DNA of 64,000 bases from Crossaster papposus (lineage: Eukaryota > Echinodermata > Asteroidea > Velatida > Solasteridae). Position numbers and translations under genes: made by a program. Positions within the stretch are counted from its first letter, which is position 1, and every line of letters starts with the position of its first letter. This document shows, piece after piece, positions 55,101 to 62,254 of this stretch. A model generated the notes under the pieces. That model worked only from the letters and a program-made list of their open reading frames with translations. It searched no databases and was not told where the DNA came from. Where the stretch lies: assembly GCA_037893245.1 (NCBI GenBank), contig JBAIAA010000238.1:62001-126000 (forward strand). Reading direction: 5' to 3'.

Positions 55101-55678
55101 TAAGTCCAGTGCGGACAGCCTAGGACGTTTTCCTCTCGGTTACTTTTCCCCCCGAGTCCAGTGGTTACTTTTACCTGCAAACTGCTGCCCGGGACAAACT
55201 TCCCAGGTAACTTTTCCCTAGACAATAAGTCCAGTGCGAACAGTGCGAGTCGGTAAAAGCGTCTCAGAAAAACAGACATCCGGCCCCCTACTGCGATTTC
55301 ATGCTACACAAGATGCCACGCATGCGCTCTTTGCATTGTTTCCGTGCGCGCGCTGATGCATGCACATCGCATTGTGATCACATTCGCCTTCATGAGTCAT
55401 TATAATGACAGCTCGGCTATTTCACCCGCTGTCTCGGTAAAATTTTCCCGTGTCGAAAGTCCAAGTGCGAACAGTGGTAACATTTGACCATTTTTTATTT
55501 TACAATCGTCTCAGTAAAACCTTCCCCAACAAAAATCCAGTGCGAACACGGCTTGAGGTACGTGTACATGTACATGTTATGTGACCTAAAATGTTTCTGT
55601 CTGTGTTTCTGTCTCTCCCGTCTTCATCTTACTACAGAAAACAAACAGTCTGGCTTTGACTGGCTGGGAAGCTCTTGA
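37088..55678 (+). CDS. Small ankyrin-repeat protein, complete five-exon gene
   Basis: Joining 37088-37136, 37618-37667, 44807-44930, 52222-52392 and 55638-55678 gives 144 residues plus stop with every junction in frame (phases 1, 0, 1, 1) and GT/AG ends. The protein is almost entirely ankyrin repeats: LHEAAFSGDAGLVRSILDQG, then GETALHRAAMNGNMDCAKVL, CTPLHYAAGNGHLVLVKWLI and a degenerate TPRTFAKKNGHRKVVLFLAE, ending in a short tail FDWLGSS. Ankyrin repeats bind partner proteins, and nothing here suggests catalysis. Order and length resemble the vertebrate ANKRD66 type (LHEA start, four repeats), but that is a resemblance, not an assignment. Met 8 (37109, with G at +4) is an alternative start. 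The introns are full of transposons. Confidence 0.85.
37618..37667 (+). CDS. Ankyrin gene exon 2
   Basis: A 50-base exon after the acceptor TTTTTTTACAG. It encodes AFSGDAGLVRSILDQGE, the second half of the first ankyrin repeat, with donor GAG then GTGAGA. It is too short to be found by frame length alone. Confidence 0.85.
37712..37738. repeat. Poly-G run in ankyrin intron 2
   Basis: About 25 consecutive G. Comparable runs are at 2549-2577, 7786-7807, 32490-32500 and 45299-45322, and C runs at 19867-19896. Several sit inside transposon copies. Confidence 0.9.
37742..37845 (-). mobile_element. TTAA MITE family A, internal fragment
   Basis: GATATCTGGATATCCTGTAA and the GCGATTGCGAACAAAAAC stretch match the middle of family A in reverse orientation. 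Both ends are missing. Confidence 0.55.
37968..38243. mobile_element. MITE family H (TGTGACCTGTCA ends), left end lost
   Basis: CCTAATTTGGATATTTAATT to GTGACAGGTCACATATA aligns with 54451-54732. The left terminal repeat present there (AGTGATCTGTCACCAC) has decayed here. A related copy lies at 51679-52108. Confidence 0.7.
38439..39543. mobile_element. TIR-bounded element filled by a 12-bp minisatellite
   Basis: GTATTCGAGTCCCTGCAAGT (within 38439-38465) is repeated in inverse orientation at 39517-39543 with one mismatch over 27 bp. Almost all the sequence between is the 12-bp array (38457-39428) plus about 85 bp. The array's own unit, CAAGTCCTTTCA, overlaps the inner edge of the left TIR (GCAAGTCC). 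The repeat therefore probably grew from the subterminal sequence of a small transposon. Confidence 0.75.
38457..39428. repeat. 12-bp minisatellite CAAGTCCTTTCA/CAAGTCCTCTCA, ~80 units
   Basis: There are three blocks: about 32 units with TTTCA (38457-38846), a two-base break at 38848, about 38 units with TCTCA (38849-39309, one TCCCA variant at 39121), then about 7 TTTCA units and degenerate GCCAGTCG units to 39428. Because 12 is a multiple of three, long open frames appear on both strands (LVKG, LSQV, HKSF, FTSP repeats). They are consequences of the array and are not called as genes. Confidence 0.97.
39583..39934. mobile_element. MITE family G (TGTTCGCACTGGACTT ends)
   Basis: AGCCCTGTTCGCACTGGACT at the left and AGTCCAGTGCGAACACGGC at the right are inverted repeats with TTAA on both sides. 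Related copies are at 44974-45207, 52421-52680 and 55037-55554. Confidence 0.8.
40024..40785. mobile_element. MITE with CCAGGGC(T/C)GATATT ends, host of a nested MITE
   Basis: CCAGGGCTGATATTCATAAT at 40024 pairs with TTAATATCGGCCCTGG at 40770-40785. The inside is rich in GCTAAG/CTTAGC and TAGTTGGCTGCTAAGTTAGC motifs. A MITE B copy (40188-40584) is inserted in the middle. Confidence 0.75.
40188..40584. mobile_element. MITE family B (complete), nested
   Basis: The ends AAAGGGATCGTATACGTTTGG and complement are intact, with TTTAAA/TTTTAA at the borders. The sequence GAAGCGTTACTGCAG at 40365 is the empty-site version of the insertion at 45590. Confidence 0.85.
40800..41510. other. Ankyrin intron 2 stretch with nothing recognised
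   Basis: AT-rich sequence with AATAAATATATAAG and repeated TATATTTTATTT-type stretches (about 41390-41410). No frame, TIR or known motif could be supported. Confidence 0.5.
41512..41925 (-). mobile_element. Decayed MITE A fragment with a nested ~200-bp MITE
   Basis: AATAATGATTCTAGAACACA and GATTGCGGTTAGATA (MITE A, reversed) are split from CCTGGAATTGTTCCCATA by 41576-41776. That inserted piece has ends TGTGACACGATCAAGC and GCTTGATCGTGTCGTA, with ATATA on both sides. Confidence 0.6.
42247..42642. mobile_element. MITE family I (TGTGACCCACTCTGC ends)
   Basis: TGTGACCCACTCTGCAAAAA at the left pairs with TTTTTGCAGAGTGGGTCACA at the right. The arms are about 33 bp and nearly perfect. Non-coding interior. 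Confidence 0.85.
42892..43248 (+). mobile_element. TTAA MITE family A (full length)
   Basis: TTAA with AGGTAGGATACAGTATTAG at the left and GGTGTATACTACCT with TTAA at the right. Several indels relative to the 215 copy. Confidence 0.85.
43250..44110. other. Ankyrin intron 2 stretch, no gene seen
   Basis: A 142-codon minus-strand frame spans 43490-43918 (basic, no recognised domain, no splice support) and a 71-codon + frame spans 43324-43539. Neither is convincing. The region is otherwise unique within the window. Confidence 0.45.
44113..44184 (-). mobile_element. TTAA MITE family A, one end only
   Basis: ACAAATCCACCCATTCATGA to ATTACCAATGGTGTATCC matches the left end of the family in reverse orientation. 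The rest is missing. Confidence 0.65.
44193..44365 (-). repeat. SINE-like dispersed repeat (inverted partner at 56046-56220)
   Basis: About 170 bp containing GGTTCAGGCCGATAGTACCG, AAGCACACCCACGCATTTCC and GACAGACATTTCTGG. The reverse complement of each is found in order at 56046-56220, while the flanks differ. It is GC-richer than its surroundings. Confidence 0.75.
44468..44760 (+). mobile_element. TTAA MITE family A, internally deleted
   Basis: Both ends and both TTAA sites are present, but about 65 bp of the interior is missing after the GCAATCGCAAATT stretch. The element stops 46 bp before exon 3 of the ankyrin gene. Confidence 0.85.
44807..44930 (+). CDS. Ankyrin gene exon 3
   Basis: The acceptor TTTTCATCCCAG precedes GAT CCC GAC. 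It encodes one full ankyrin repeat (GETALHRAAMNGNMDCAKVL, then ISRGAQTHIQDQAG). The donor is followed six bases later by a second one (GTACAG then GTATGG). Use of the second would add two residues in frame. Confidence 0.93.
44974..45207. mobile_element. MITE family G, short form
   Basis: AAGCCGCGTTTGCATTGGAC at the left pairs with GTCCAATGCGAACGCGGCTT at the right. The internal sequence differs from 39583, so it is a subfamily. Confidence 0.75.
45404..46336. mobile_element. MITE family B, split by a nested insertion
   Basis: The left part is 45404-45589 and the right part 46265-46336, both matching 40188-40584 in order. TTTAAA stands at each end. Confidence 0.85.
45590..46261. mobile_element. 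PIF/Harbinger-type non-autonomous element, TTA duplication
   Basis: The ends GGGGCCGTCCAAAGTTGTCA and the complement of TTGAAAACTTTGGACGTCCCC extend as TIRs of about 47 bp (through GGTCGTACA(G/A)AGCGTAC). TTA stands at 45587-45589 and 46262-46264, and the empty site (GCGTTACTGCAG) is seen at 40365. A TTA target and GGGGCCGT ends are usual for PIF/Harbinger. The 672-bp interior has no transposase; frames at 45719-45955 are unrecognised. Confidence 0.85.
46353..46410. repeat. 58-nt hairpin
   Basis: CTGACTTGAAACAGTATGTG and the inverse CATACTGTTTGAAGTCAG pair over about 27 bases with two mismatches and a tiny loop. The size is below that of usual animal pre-microRNAs and no conservation is known, so no RNA gene is claimed. 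Confidence 0.7.
46533..47262 (+). repeat. Left long terminal inverted repeat
   Basis: It contains at least four copies of a TTTAATCATAAT(T/C)TTGAGTG motif and two of CTTAAGAAAGTTTCAAGTGG-type sequence, in arrays spaced about 150-160 bp. This pattern is often seen where a transposase binds several sites. The outer 190 bp is GC-richer than the rest. Confidence 0.85.
47263..47732. other. Interior of the long-TIR element, unassigned
   Basis: Overlapping frames on both strands (47354-47701 plus, 47335-47643 minus) cover this stretch. Neither shows a recognisable domain. It might be a remnant of the element's own gene. It contains CAAATCGAGAAAGAGAAGGC and TGGGCTGGGTTCATTGCG. Confidence 0.4.
48026..48262 (+). 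CDS. Myb/SANT-like DNA-binding protein fragment (Harbinger ORF)
   Basis: The frame starts MADTKRQRSDSFTADERMAL and continues VETMRNF...DTKANQKKADAWKAN and SRSAIRTTKNW, the Trp/helix pattern of Myb/SANT-like domains found in Harbinger second proteins and in NAIF1-type nuclear proteins. In active elements this protein carries the transposase into the nucleus and to the DNA ends. The 78-residue frame stops soon after the domain, where the deletion junction lies. Probably non-functional. Confidence 0.65.
   Translation: MADTKRQRSDSFTADERMALVETMRNFNSITCIGDKRCDTKANQKKADAWKANISEMSISFPDHKSRSAIRTTKNWVS
48251..48466 (-). pseudogene. PIF/Harbinger transposase N-terminal fragment
   Basis: The minus strand reads MDALKIFLIAQEEAN, a stop, then QEYRHGRQHQRAPGVFRDKV and NPLEEYDEEHFIRRFRVSKD before the junction. 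The NPLEE.DEE.FI.RFR.SK block is the conserved N-terminal region of HARBI1-type transposases. There is one in-frame stop (at about 48418-48420), and the DDE catalytic region is absent. Confidence 0.8.
49009..49390 (+). mobile_element. TTAA MITE family A, nested in the long-TIR element
   Basis: AGGTTGGATACACCATTGGT at the left (left TTAA lost) and AGTATACTACCT with TTAA at the right. It is older than most copies, judging by its substitutions. Confidence 0.8.
49410..50190 (-). pseudogene. LINE reverse-transcriptase relic
   Basis: Read on minus, the fragments in order are GKATALDGISVKMIRIASPY, NYRPISILPIISKIFER, LDENNLIPSCQSGFR...HSTESTIHDLTN, GSVFLDLSKVFDCVNHEIL, and GVPQGSIL, followed by ADDS. 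These are the ordered motifs of a non-LTR retrotransposon RT. Stops and shifts break it: an open piece remains at 49676-49951. The codon before ADD is TAA, where Tyr is expected in the catalytic YADD. Dead copy; clade not determined. Confidence 0.9.
50440..51172 (-). repeat. Right long terminal inverted repeat
   Basis: This is the inverse of 46533-47262. It also shows an internal duplication: about 50450-50690 resembles about 50748-50990 (both contain GGATGGCACCACTTG and GCTACACATTGACACTTG). Confidence 0.85.
51679..52108. mobile_element. MITE family H (TATGTGACCTGTCATCAC ends)
   Basis: TATGTGACCTGTCATCACAA at the left pairs with TTGTGATGACAGGTCATATA at the right, with arms of about 36 bp including GAGCGTAAAGTC. 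It lies in ankyrin intron 3, about 110 bp before exon 4. Confidence 0.85.
52222..52392 (+). CDS. Ankyrin gene exon 4
   Basis: The acceptor TTTTTTTCTCAG precedes GA TGC ACT CCT. It encodes CTPLHYAAGNGHLVLVKWLI and the final degenerate repeat ending VVLFLAEM. The donor is ATGG then GTGAGG. MITE G begins 28 bp after the donor. Confidence 0.93.
52421..52680. mobile_element. MITE family G, right end missing
   Basis: GCCCTGTTCGCACTGGACTT and about 240 bp match 39587-39835. Homology stops at the CCAAGTGCGATAG stretch. Confidence 0.75.
52690..53605. other. Ankyrin intron 4 stretch, nothing recognised
   Basis: A 120-codon + frame (53202-53564) and its antisense frame cover an AT-rich part with no domain or splice support. 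No repeat shared with the rest of the window was noticed. Confidence 0.45.
53610..53986 (-). mobile_element. TTAA MITE family A (full length, reversed)
   Basis: TTAA with AGGTAGGATACACCATTTGC at the left and CAATGGTGTATCCTACCT with TTAA at the right. It contains CGCGCTCGCCTGACCGCGATCGCG in the centre, another GC palindrome. Confidence 0.88.
54451..54732. mobile_element. MITE family H
   Basis: AGTGATCTGTCACCACATAT at the left and GGTGACAGGTCACATATA at the right. Nearly collinear with 37968-38243. Confidence 0.75.
54948..55006. repeat. Perfect hairpin, 27-bp arms, 5-base loop
   Basis: GACTCGAGTCACAATTTTTG and GGCAACTC are followed by AAGTC and then the exact complement, ending GACTCGAGTC. A partial third arm lies upstream near 54784-54835 (GTCGAGTTGCCAAAAATTGT). 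Confidence 0.95.
55037..55554. mobile_element. MITE family G, long form
   Basis: GCCCTGCTCGCACTGGACTT at the left pairs with TCCAGTGCGAACACGGC at the right. The longest copy in the window, ending about 80 bp before ankyrin exon 5. Confidence 0.8.
55638..55678 (+). CDS. Ankyrin gene exon 5 and stop
   Basis: A long pyrimidine tract (TCTGTCTCTCCCGTCTTC) and CTACAG precede AA AAC AAA CAG. It encodes ENKQSGFDWLGSS and ends with TGA at 55676-55678. The frame matches exon 4's phase. Confidence 0.8.
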
Positions 55679-57300
55679 TCGGCACGTCACAGTGACACCG
55701 ACTTTGTATGTGCAAACAGCAGATATTATGAGCCGTCGTGGACAAAACATCTCAGGGATCTGGCCTGATGGGCAGGTGGGGTGACTGACAGTACAAATAA
55801 TGAGAAAAAAAAGCTTATTGGCTTTTGTGAGGCGTTCTGGCAAAATGTGACCGAACCATGCACAGACCTAAAAAATGCCAATTAGTGAACGGGACAATTT
55901 TCAGATTGATCTATATTTTTATTCTTTATGTCTGCTAATCATATTTGTTAAGAAAAAGTAAGAAAGTGTTAAGTGTTTGTTAAGAATAAGTGTTAACCAG
56001 TTTGCGACCGATGACGTATATAAACACAAAGTTTTCCCCAGATTTAAAACGGATGACGCATAAACACGCTACGAGCAAGGCCAGAAATGTCTGTCAAGGC
56101 TGGAAATGCGTGGGTGTGCTTCCCGGTACTATCGTCCTGAACCCGCCTGTGATCGAGTTTCGTTAAAAATAATCACGCGCGTCGGCTTATTGATGTTAAA
56201 ATAATCCTGGCTAAGTGACTGTAAGAGAATAACAGTCTTAACTATTCTGTGAAATCACAGCATCTGGTGGGCTGTGATTTCCGTTTAAAAATTGTCTTCA
56301 AAATAATATTTCTACCCCAAAATAGTTCAAGAGACCCATCATTTTAAAGCAAGTTGTATCATATTTTGAACTTTAATTTGTGTGTACTGGTATTTTATTG
56401 TTATCTTGCTCTTTGCTTTGTACTTTAAATGTGACCCGCTCCAGGAAAAGGTGACATAAGTCGCGCTGTGCATTTATGAGTAATGGCCTGTTAAAGTTAA
56501 TAGGGTAAATATTTTTGTCTTTAATAAATGACATCTTTAATATCCAAAGTTTCATATTTAATTAACAACAAGCTGGAATTTAATAAATAAAGTGAAACAA
56601 AACCTTTTAAGAGTGCATGGTTCCAATGTATTGTTTTAGATTTGTTGTGTTTCGAAGCCTGTTTTCTCAGTTGTGTATTTTGAATTCCATTGAACCATTA
56701 ATATGCAAAAACGTCATATCACCAAAACGGGAGGGGCTATGGAGCTGTACTATGTACCAAATGAAAGCTTATATCCTGGACTTTCCAATTGTGTACATAA
56801 CTCCATTTTTAGTTTTTGCGACTTATGTCACCTTGTGTCCGAGTGCTGTAATAAATAAACTGGCACACGGATTGCTAGCAAGGGCTAGCAAACAGTGTTT
56901 GTGTCGGGCAGATATCGGTCACCTATATAACCAACTGATGCATGCTCCCTTTGGACGAGGCTTTTCCTCAGGGACCATCTCTGACTGCGGTGTCACAAGA
57001 CATAAAACTGCCGTGGAGTTTTTCTGCCTCCTGGAAAATGTTGCTCTTGTGACACCCGATGTGCATTAAATCGTGCTACATTGTCGTCAGGGTCGACTGG
57101 GGGAATGTAAGTACACACATTGCACATGTTGTCGGGAGTGTGCATCATAAACTATCCACCATGTCCTTAATTACTAACCTGTAAAAAATAGATATCACAG
57201 CGTTCATGTTCAGGATTTGTTCCATTTCAGTTTCTTGTGTACATGTACATAATTGGTAAGTATTTTCACGAGTTAACTCGGGAAGCCGTTCACTCTTTTC
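55679..57300. other. Between ankyrin gene end and helicase exons
   Basis: The stretch includes the presumed ankyrin 3' UTR (AATAAATAAAG near 56583), the SINE-like repeat 56046-56220, and a loose inverted repeat with GGTGACATAAGTCGC (56449) and GCGACTTATGTCACC (56820). A 150-codon frame at 56617-57069 has no domain. No upstream helicase exon is visible. Confidence 0.5.
56046..56220 (+). repeat. SINE-like dispersed repeat
   Basis: Inverted partner of 44193-44365, with about 80% or more identity by eye over 170 bp while the flanks are unrelated. Confidence 0.75.
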
Positions 57301-57308
57301 TTTCTTTA

Positions 57309-57505
57309 GGGTTCTTTTCAATAAAAACCTGTCTCTGGAATTCCGTGGAATTCCACCGTTGCTAAGAGCCAACCATCCGTGGACTCTGCAGACATCAGTT
57401 TATTCATGCCTGACCAAATGAGCCTTCTAGTCTCTTAACTAGCCTATAACTACGAACAATATTTGGTCTGCAGAGTCGGCAGATAGCCCTTATTGAAAAG
57501 AACCC
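57309..57505. mobile_element. 197-bp MITE with TTA target duplication
   Basis: GGGTTCTTTTCAATAA at the left pairs exactly with TTATTGAAAAGAACCC at the right. TTA is at 57306-57308 and 57506-57508. PIF/Harbinger-like. It ends 59 bp before a helicase exon, close to the branch-point region. Confidence 0.85.
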
Positions 57506-57564
57506 TTATACATTTTGTGTGTATTGGACTAATTTTTTATTTCACACTATCAAATGGTCCACAG

Positions 57565-57798
57565 ATGTGCACGACATCAAGTTTGTCATAAATTATGACT
57601 ATCCCACTTCCTCGGAGGACTATGTTCACCGCATTGGACGAACGGCCCGTAGCGAGAACACCGGCACGGCGTACACGTTTTTCACAGCCAACAACGCCAA
57701 GCAGGCGAACGAGTTGATCGCAGTCCTTCAGGAAGCCAAACAGAAGGTTCACCCGAAGCTGATACAGCTGGCCCAGAGTTCTCGTGCGTTTGGTAAAG
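57565..57798 (+). CDS. Helicase exon: domain 2 with motif VI
   Basis: The acceptor ATGGTCCACAG precedes AT GTG CAC GAC. The first codon's G must come from an upstream exon (Asp of the usual ARGLD). The donor is AAAG then GTGAGA. All motif VI residues (HRIGRTAR) are intact, so this exon looks functional. Confidence 0.93.
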
Positions 57799-58892
57799 GT
57801 GAGACATTGCTTGTATTCAAGATCCTCCCCCCCCCCTTTTTTTTCTCTAATGGTCTTTCAGTTTTAAATTTGGTCGACGGCGCAGTTTTAACACATGGCC
57901 ACTTCTAGCAAACCTACACTGAAATAAAATTTGTGTTTTGCTTGCCAGGACGGCAGCGTTACCGTCAAGGAGGCAGCAGTCGTGGATCTTCAGATGGTTA
58001 TGGAGGCGGTAACAGAGGACGGAATGCCGGATACAACGGATCAGCCAGTGAAAAGTATGGCAACAATGACTTCTCTCACACAAAATCTAGGGGAGGGGCC
58101 AATGCAAGTTCTGGGGGCGGGAGGGGAGGCTTTAGAGAACGGGGTGGTGGAGAATACAGTGGCAGTAGTAGACGTGGTGCGGGGAATGAGGGAAATGGGT
58201 CCTTTGGTAACGATAACCCCCACAGATCGGGCCCGCCGTCTGGATTTCAAAGTGCGTACCCCGAGCCTGGTATGCACGCTGAAAAACACGGCGATCACAG
58301 GAAGGAACCAAGGGGTTTCCAACCGCAGACCAATCAAGGTCCACCCGGTCATCCGGGAAGGAGACCCCAAATGCACGCGGACCAACCTCCGCAGACTCGT
58401 TTTTCCGGACCCAAACACGAGATGAAGCCGGATCAAAACTCAGAACACGGGTTGCCGCAGCAAATGAACATGATTCCGCATGGGGGAGGGCATAATTCGC
58501 AGCAGCCCCCAAGGCAAAATATGCAGCCGCAGCAAATGCGACAGCAGCCACCGCCGCCGCAGCAGCTGCGACAGCAGCAGCAGCAGCAGCAGCCGCCGCT
58601 GCCACCACCACAGCTGCAGCAACAGCCGCCTCACAAAGCGCTGCCACCCAAGCAAAAGATTGACACGAGCACACTGCAGCAGCAAGCCGCAGCCTTTGCC
58701 GCCCAGCAGCAGGCGCAGCAGCAAGCCCAACCGCCAGCGGCAATGGACAGCCAGCCGATGCAAGGGGCTGCCACTGCTGGTATGGATCCCGCGGCATATA
58801 CAGCGGCGCAGCAGCAGTATATGCAGTACTATCAGGCAATGGCGTATTGGCAGCAGTATCAGCAAGGCGCTGCCCCCTCTGCAAACAAGTAA
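57565..58892 (+). CDS. DDX5/DDX17-type DEAD-box RNA helicase, last two coding exons
   Basis: The exons 57565-57798 and 57949-58892 join in phase 1. The first encodes the end of helicase domain 2: [20 protein letters not shown], then HRIGRTAR (motif VI) and [19 protein letters not shown]. The second encodes an RGG/Gly-rich region (residues [14 protein letters not shown]...), then a Gln/Pro-rich tail ([22 protein letters not shown]), ending [11 protein letters not shown]. This matches DDX5/p68 and DDX17/p72, nuclear RNA helicases acting in splicing, transcription and microRNA processing. Motifs Q to V, including DEAD, would lie upstream and are not in this window in any recognisable form. The CAG/CAA tract is long for the family. 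Gene symbol withheld because DDX5 and DDX17 cannot be told apart here. Confidence 0.9.
57949..58892 (+). CDS. Helicase terminal exon: RGG and Q-rich tail
   Basis: The acceptor TTTTGCTTGCCAG precedes GA CGG CAG CGT. The exon has no stop over 313 codons and is low-complexity: Gly/Arg/Ser, then Gln/Pro/Ala. Long frames on the other strand and in other frames (58132-58950 minus and others) are shadows of this composition. Confidence 0.92.
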
Positions 58893-61850
58893 TATCTGGG
58901 TCATAGACACCCACCCACACACTTGACTTGACTTGAAGGGTAAAGTACACCTTTCATATCCCTTTGTCAAGAACATGCATGTACCTTATCTTGTTGGTGG
59001 TAGTGGGAGTCTGGTATTTGTGGGTGATTTGTGTAATGATACCAATTCTCCCTCAAAATGGCTCTGCCTAGAGATACACCAGTGCGCATACGATTGTTTG
59101 TGTGGGCTGAAACTATTAAATTTACAGATTTTTTTATCTACAGTCTAATTTCCCTGTAAATAGATCAGGATAATTAAGCCAGAAAGCCATAATTAATGAA
59201 GATGATGGCAAAAACATTCACATGTACAAAGTCTCAAATAAGTGCCCTGGTTCACATTTAAATCCCTTGGTTCACATCCCTTTAAAACTATCCCGTTTAT
59301 ATTTCGTCTAGTCCCGAACTCGAAGGTTCGTCACCTTATTGACGAAATAAATTGTTGCCAAAGTGATGATTACTTTGTGTGAAGGTGGGATAATCGTTTG
59401 TTTAATATTGTACAGTTTCTTCGAACCTCGACTCGTCGATATTTCAGTTTGTTTTGGCTTTTTTTTTGGGGTCGAGTTTTAATTGTTCAACTATTTTTCA
59501 TGCAGAATAATGTAGAACCCTAGAACGGCATGTTGATTCTGATAGTTGTACATGTACTTGTAATGGAGTTTTTTGCTTGCTATACCAAGCAGTTAAATAA
59601 AAACTTTACCGTATTTTACAAAATGTAGTATACATGTATTGCTTTGACTTAAAGTAAAATATGACATAACGATAATTTATTCAAGAATCGTTAATGTTTA
59701 TTTACAAGAGAGCCTGTTCAAGGCTCCGAATAATGGAATAGATGTGCTCCGTTAAAGATGAAACGTTTGATCTTGCACATTGAGGGAAGAGTGTGTGGCT
59801 TTGCGCTGGGTGCTCTGCTCTGAAATTAGGTTTTATGAGCAGTTAATTTTATAGCTTGCTTCAAGGGGCCAAGTAGGTTTTTGCATACAGTGGTCTAAAC
59901 CTGCAGTGGGAGTGCAAGTGCTTGTTTTAGCTGTGCATGTCATAATGTGTATTTTTTTTTTATACCGGCACCTCTGATGGAGGAAGTGTTGTGATAAGTG
60001 TTGTCAAAATGCACCATGGCTTTGCGGGGTAACGTTTTTTTTCGTGACTGTTTTTTCCACACTACAGGTGGGGGTCCTATAAATCCACCAGTGGATTCAA
60101 CAGATAAAACGGTCCCTGCTGTGGTGCTTGCGTATGAGGCTATCAAGGGTGAAGGTGTGACGAGGCGATTGGGCAAGGCAGAAAACGCGGACAACAGACT
60201 GTATTATTATTATCCTAGCATTCCCTATGGCATGTCGGCACTCCGCTGCAGTGCAGACCAACCCAAAAAAATATGAAGCATTTTAGGAAATTTTAAAAAA
60301 AAATACAAAATTGGATTCAATGTGTACATTGTACATCTATCATTTCTGTGTATGAAAACGGAGCACCCTTTGTTTAACAGCCATAGTTTGTAGTTTGAAT
60401 ATATTTAACTTAAGCTGTTTTATTTTGTTTTGTTTAGTTTATTTGGTCAGTGGAAACCCATTTGGCTGTGTAATAAAGTTTGGTTTTAATAGACGTGCAT
60501 GTACATTGTAGTTTGAGATGCGAGATGCTTAATAAGGCGTCCTTGACTGGCAGTTTCTTGTCTGTTGATCCCGTCGGGGTTGTGTTTTTGGCATGCACTC
60601 GCCTATTAGTACGGCAGATAGTTGATCAGATTGTACCTTTGATGATAAAAGTGTGAAATCAAGCATAGTAGGAGTATGTCGTGAGAAAGATATTTGGGTA
60701 TAGGGCAATCGCAGATTTGTCCTTTGAGGAAATTATAGGTAGAATAACAAGCGATTTTGAAAATGGCTGTTATTACTTCAAAGGACAAGTCTACTATGGC
60801 CCTAGATCTAAAAAAATCTCTCGTGACATACTTAGACAATGTGCAAAATTTCATTCTTGTGCCATCAAATACCCAATTTACCCTATCTGCCTGTATACCT
60901 TTTGAAGTCGTAGCCTAATTTAACTTGGTCGGGTAAATTATCATTCGTATTGCAGTCTATTTATATCGAGAGAAACTGGTGTAAAAAATACTGGAAATAG
61001 TAAATGGTTGTTCATGTCCCTGGTAACAATGCACTGCAGTTTCACGCGTGTCTAAAGAAAATCATGCAACCTTTTTGAGTCTTTAAGAAGTATTAAACAA
61101 TAAAAATTAATGTCGGTTCAATTTGAAACAAAGAAAAGTGATCAGTGCTTTGTGTCTGCAAGTTTTGGTTTATCATTGATACGCACAATAGCACCATAAC
61201 CTTATGATATACCTATCAACGGGAAAAGACGTTTTCCCCAGTAAGTATTTCAGATGTGCGTTTTGTTATCCACATGTTGCACTCGGTTTCAAAGAATGTC
61301 TGCAATGTTCAAATTTAAAAATTAACATTTCACCAACATTCTTAAATTTGTTTTTTAAGGTTTTTTTTCTCGAAACATTTAGTCATGTTTTGTTGTACAT
61401 GTATTTATATTAAGCAGTAATAGTCCCCAGCTATGTGTATAGGGTTACTAAAACTATTTAACAACTTTTTCTTGAAGGTGGCCTACACGTGTTGGATATT
61501 TAAAGCTTTTGTGTTGAGTTTTCAATTAAATTCGATATTTGATAATTTTACTATTGTTTTTTTTGTGTTATTTTTTTTGTTATCTGATACTGCAGTGTTT
61601 TATGGGTACAAATGTACTCGTTTTATGGCCAAGATTTATTTTAGTTTTTTTTTTTTTTTCATTCGGATGTAGGCCATCTGGCTGCTAAGTTTGGGGAGGT
61701 GTGCCCCGGACTCGTGCTTGGTAACTTTGCTAAGTTTATACATGTAATGATTTAATTGGACAGTGTTACAGAATTACAATACATGTACATTGTACATTTT
61801 GTACATGTACACTACTGTACATGGTTAATAGCAGAATAAAGAAGCATTTC
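58893..61850 (+). other. Presumed long 3' UTR / downstream region of the helicase gene
   Basis: No coding domain was found. AATAAA occurs at 59596-59601, 60472-60477 and 61835-61840, any of which could end the transcript. The stretch is AT-rich and, unlike the rest of the window, nearly free of TIR elements as far as could be seen. That fits a transcribed UTR under some constraint (inference). Confidence 0.45.
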
Positions 61851-61903
61851 CCGTTGGTGAAAAAAAACGACTTCTGTTTTAGGGCTGTTCGTCGGAATCT
61901 TAA

Positions 61904-62153
61904 CCTGGGGCCAATTTCACGGAGATGCTAAGCACAAAAATTTGCTTAGCATGAAAATTTGTTCTTGGTAAAAACAAGGTTACAGACTAAATTTTCACGT
62001 GATCTTTATTGTTTTTCATTGATAATCAGCTGGTGTTTTGCTTAGCATGAAAAACACGTAGAATTTTGGCTGATAACTTGTTTTTTAATGAGCAAGACTT
62101 TTTGGTGCTAAGCAAATTTTTGTGCTTAGCAGCTCCGTGAAATTGGCCCCAGG
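61904..62153. mobile_element. Palindromic MITE (CCTGGGGCCAATTTCACGG ends)
   Basis: CCTGGGGCCAATTTCACGGA at the left pairs with CCGTGAAATTGGCCCCAGG at the right. Inner arms carry GCTAAGCA...TTTTTGTGCTTAGC. Non-coding. Confidence 0.85.
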
Positions 62154-62254
62154 TCCTCGAGTAGCCAATTTTGTTTTAACTACATCTTCTCGTACATGTA
62201 ACTTTTCAGAAGATTAAATCGAAGGTTTTTGAATGTCGCTTGGGAATTTGTATT

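Noticed and set aside
56617-57069. 150-codon frame upstream of the helicase exons, considered as a missing helicase exon
   Set aside because: It contains no DEAD-box motif and no fitting splice sites; part of it lies in a loose inverted repeat.
58041-58976. Several long frames antisense to or overlapping the helicase tail
   Set aside because: Shadows of the CAG/CAA and GGN-rich coding sequence; the + frame has conserved helicase sequence in phase with the upstream exon.
59998-60276. 92-codon frame in the helicase 3' region
   Set aside because: No domain; overlaps an equally long antisense frame.
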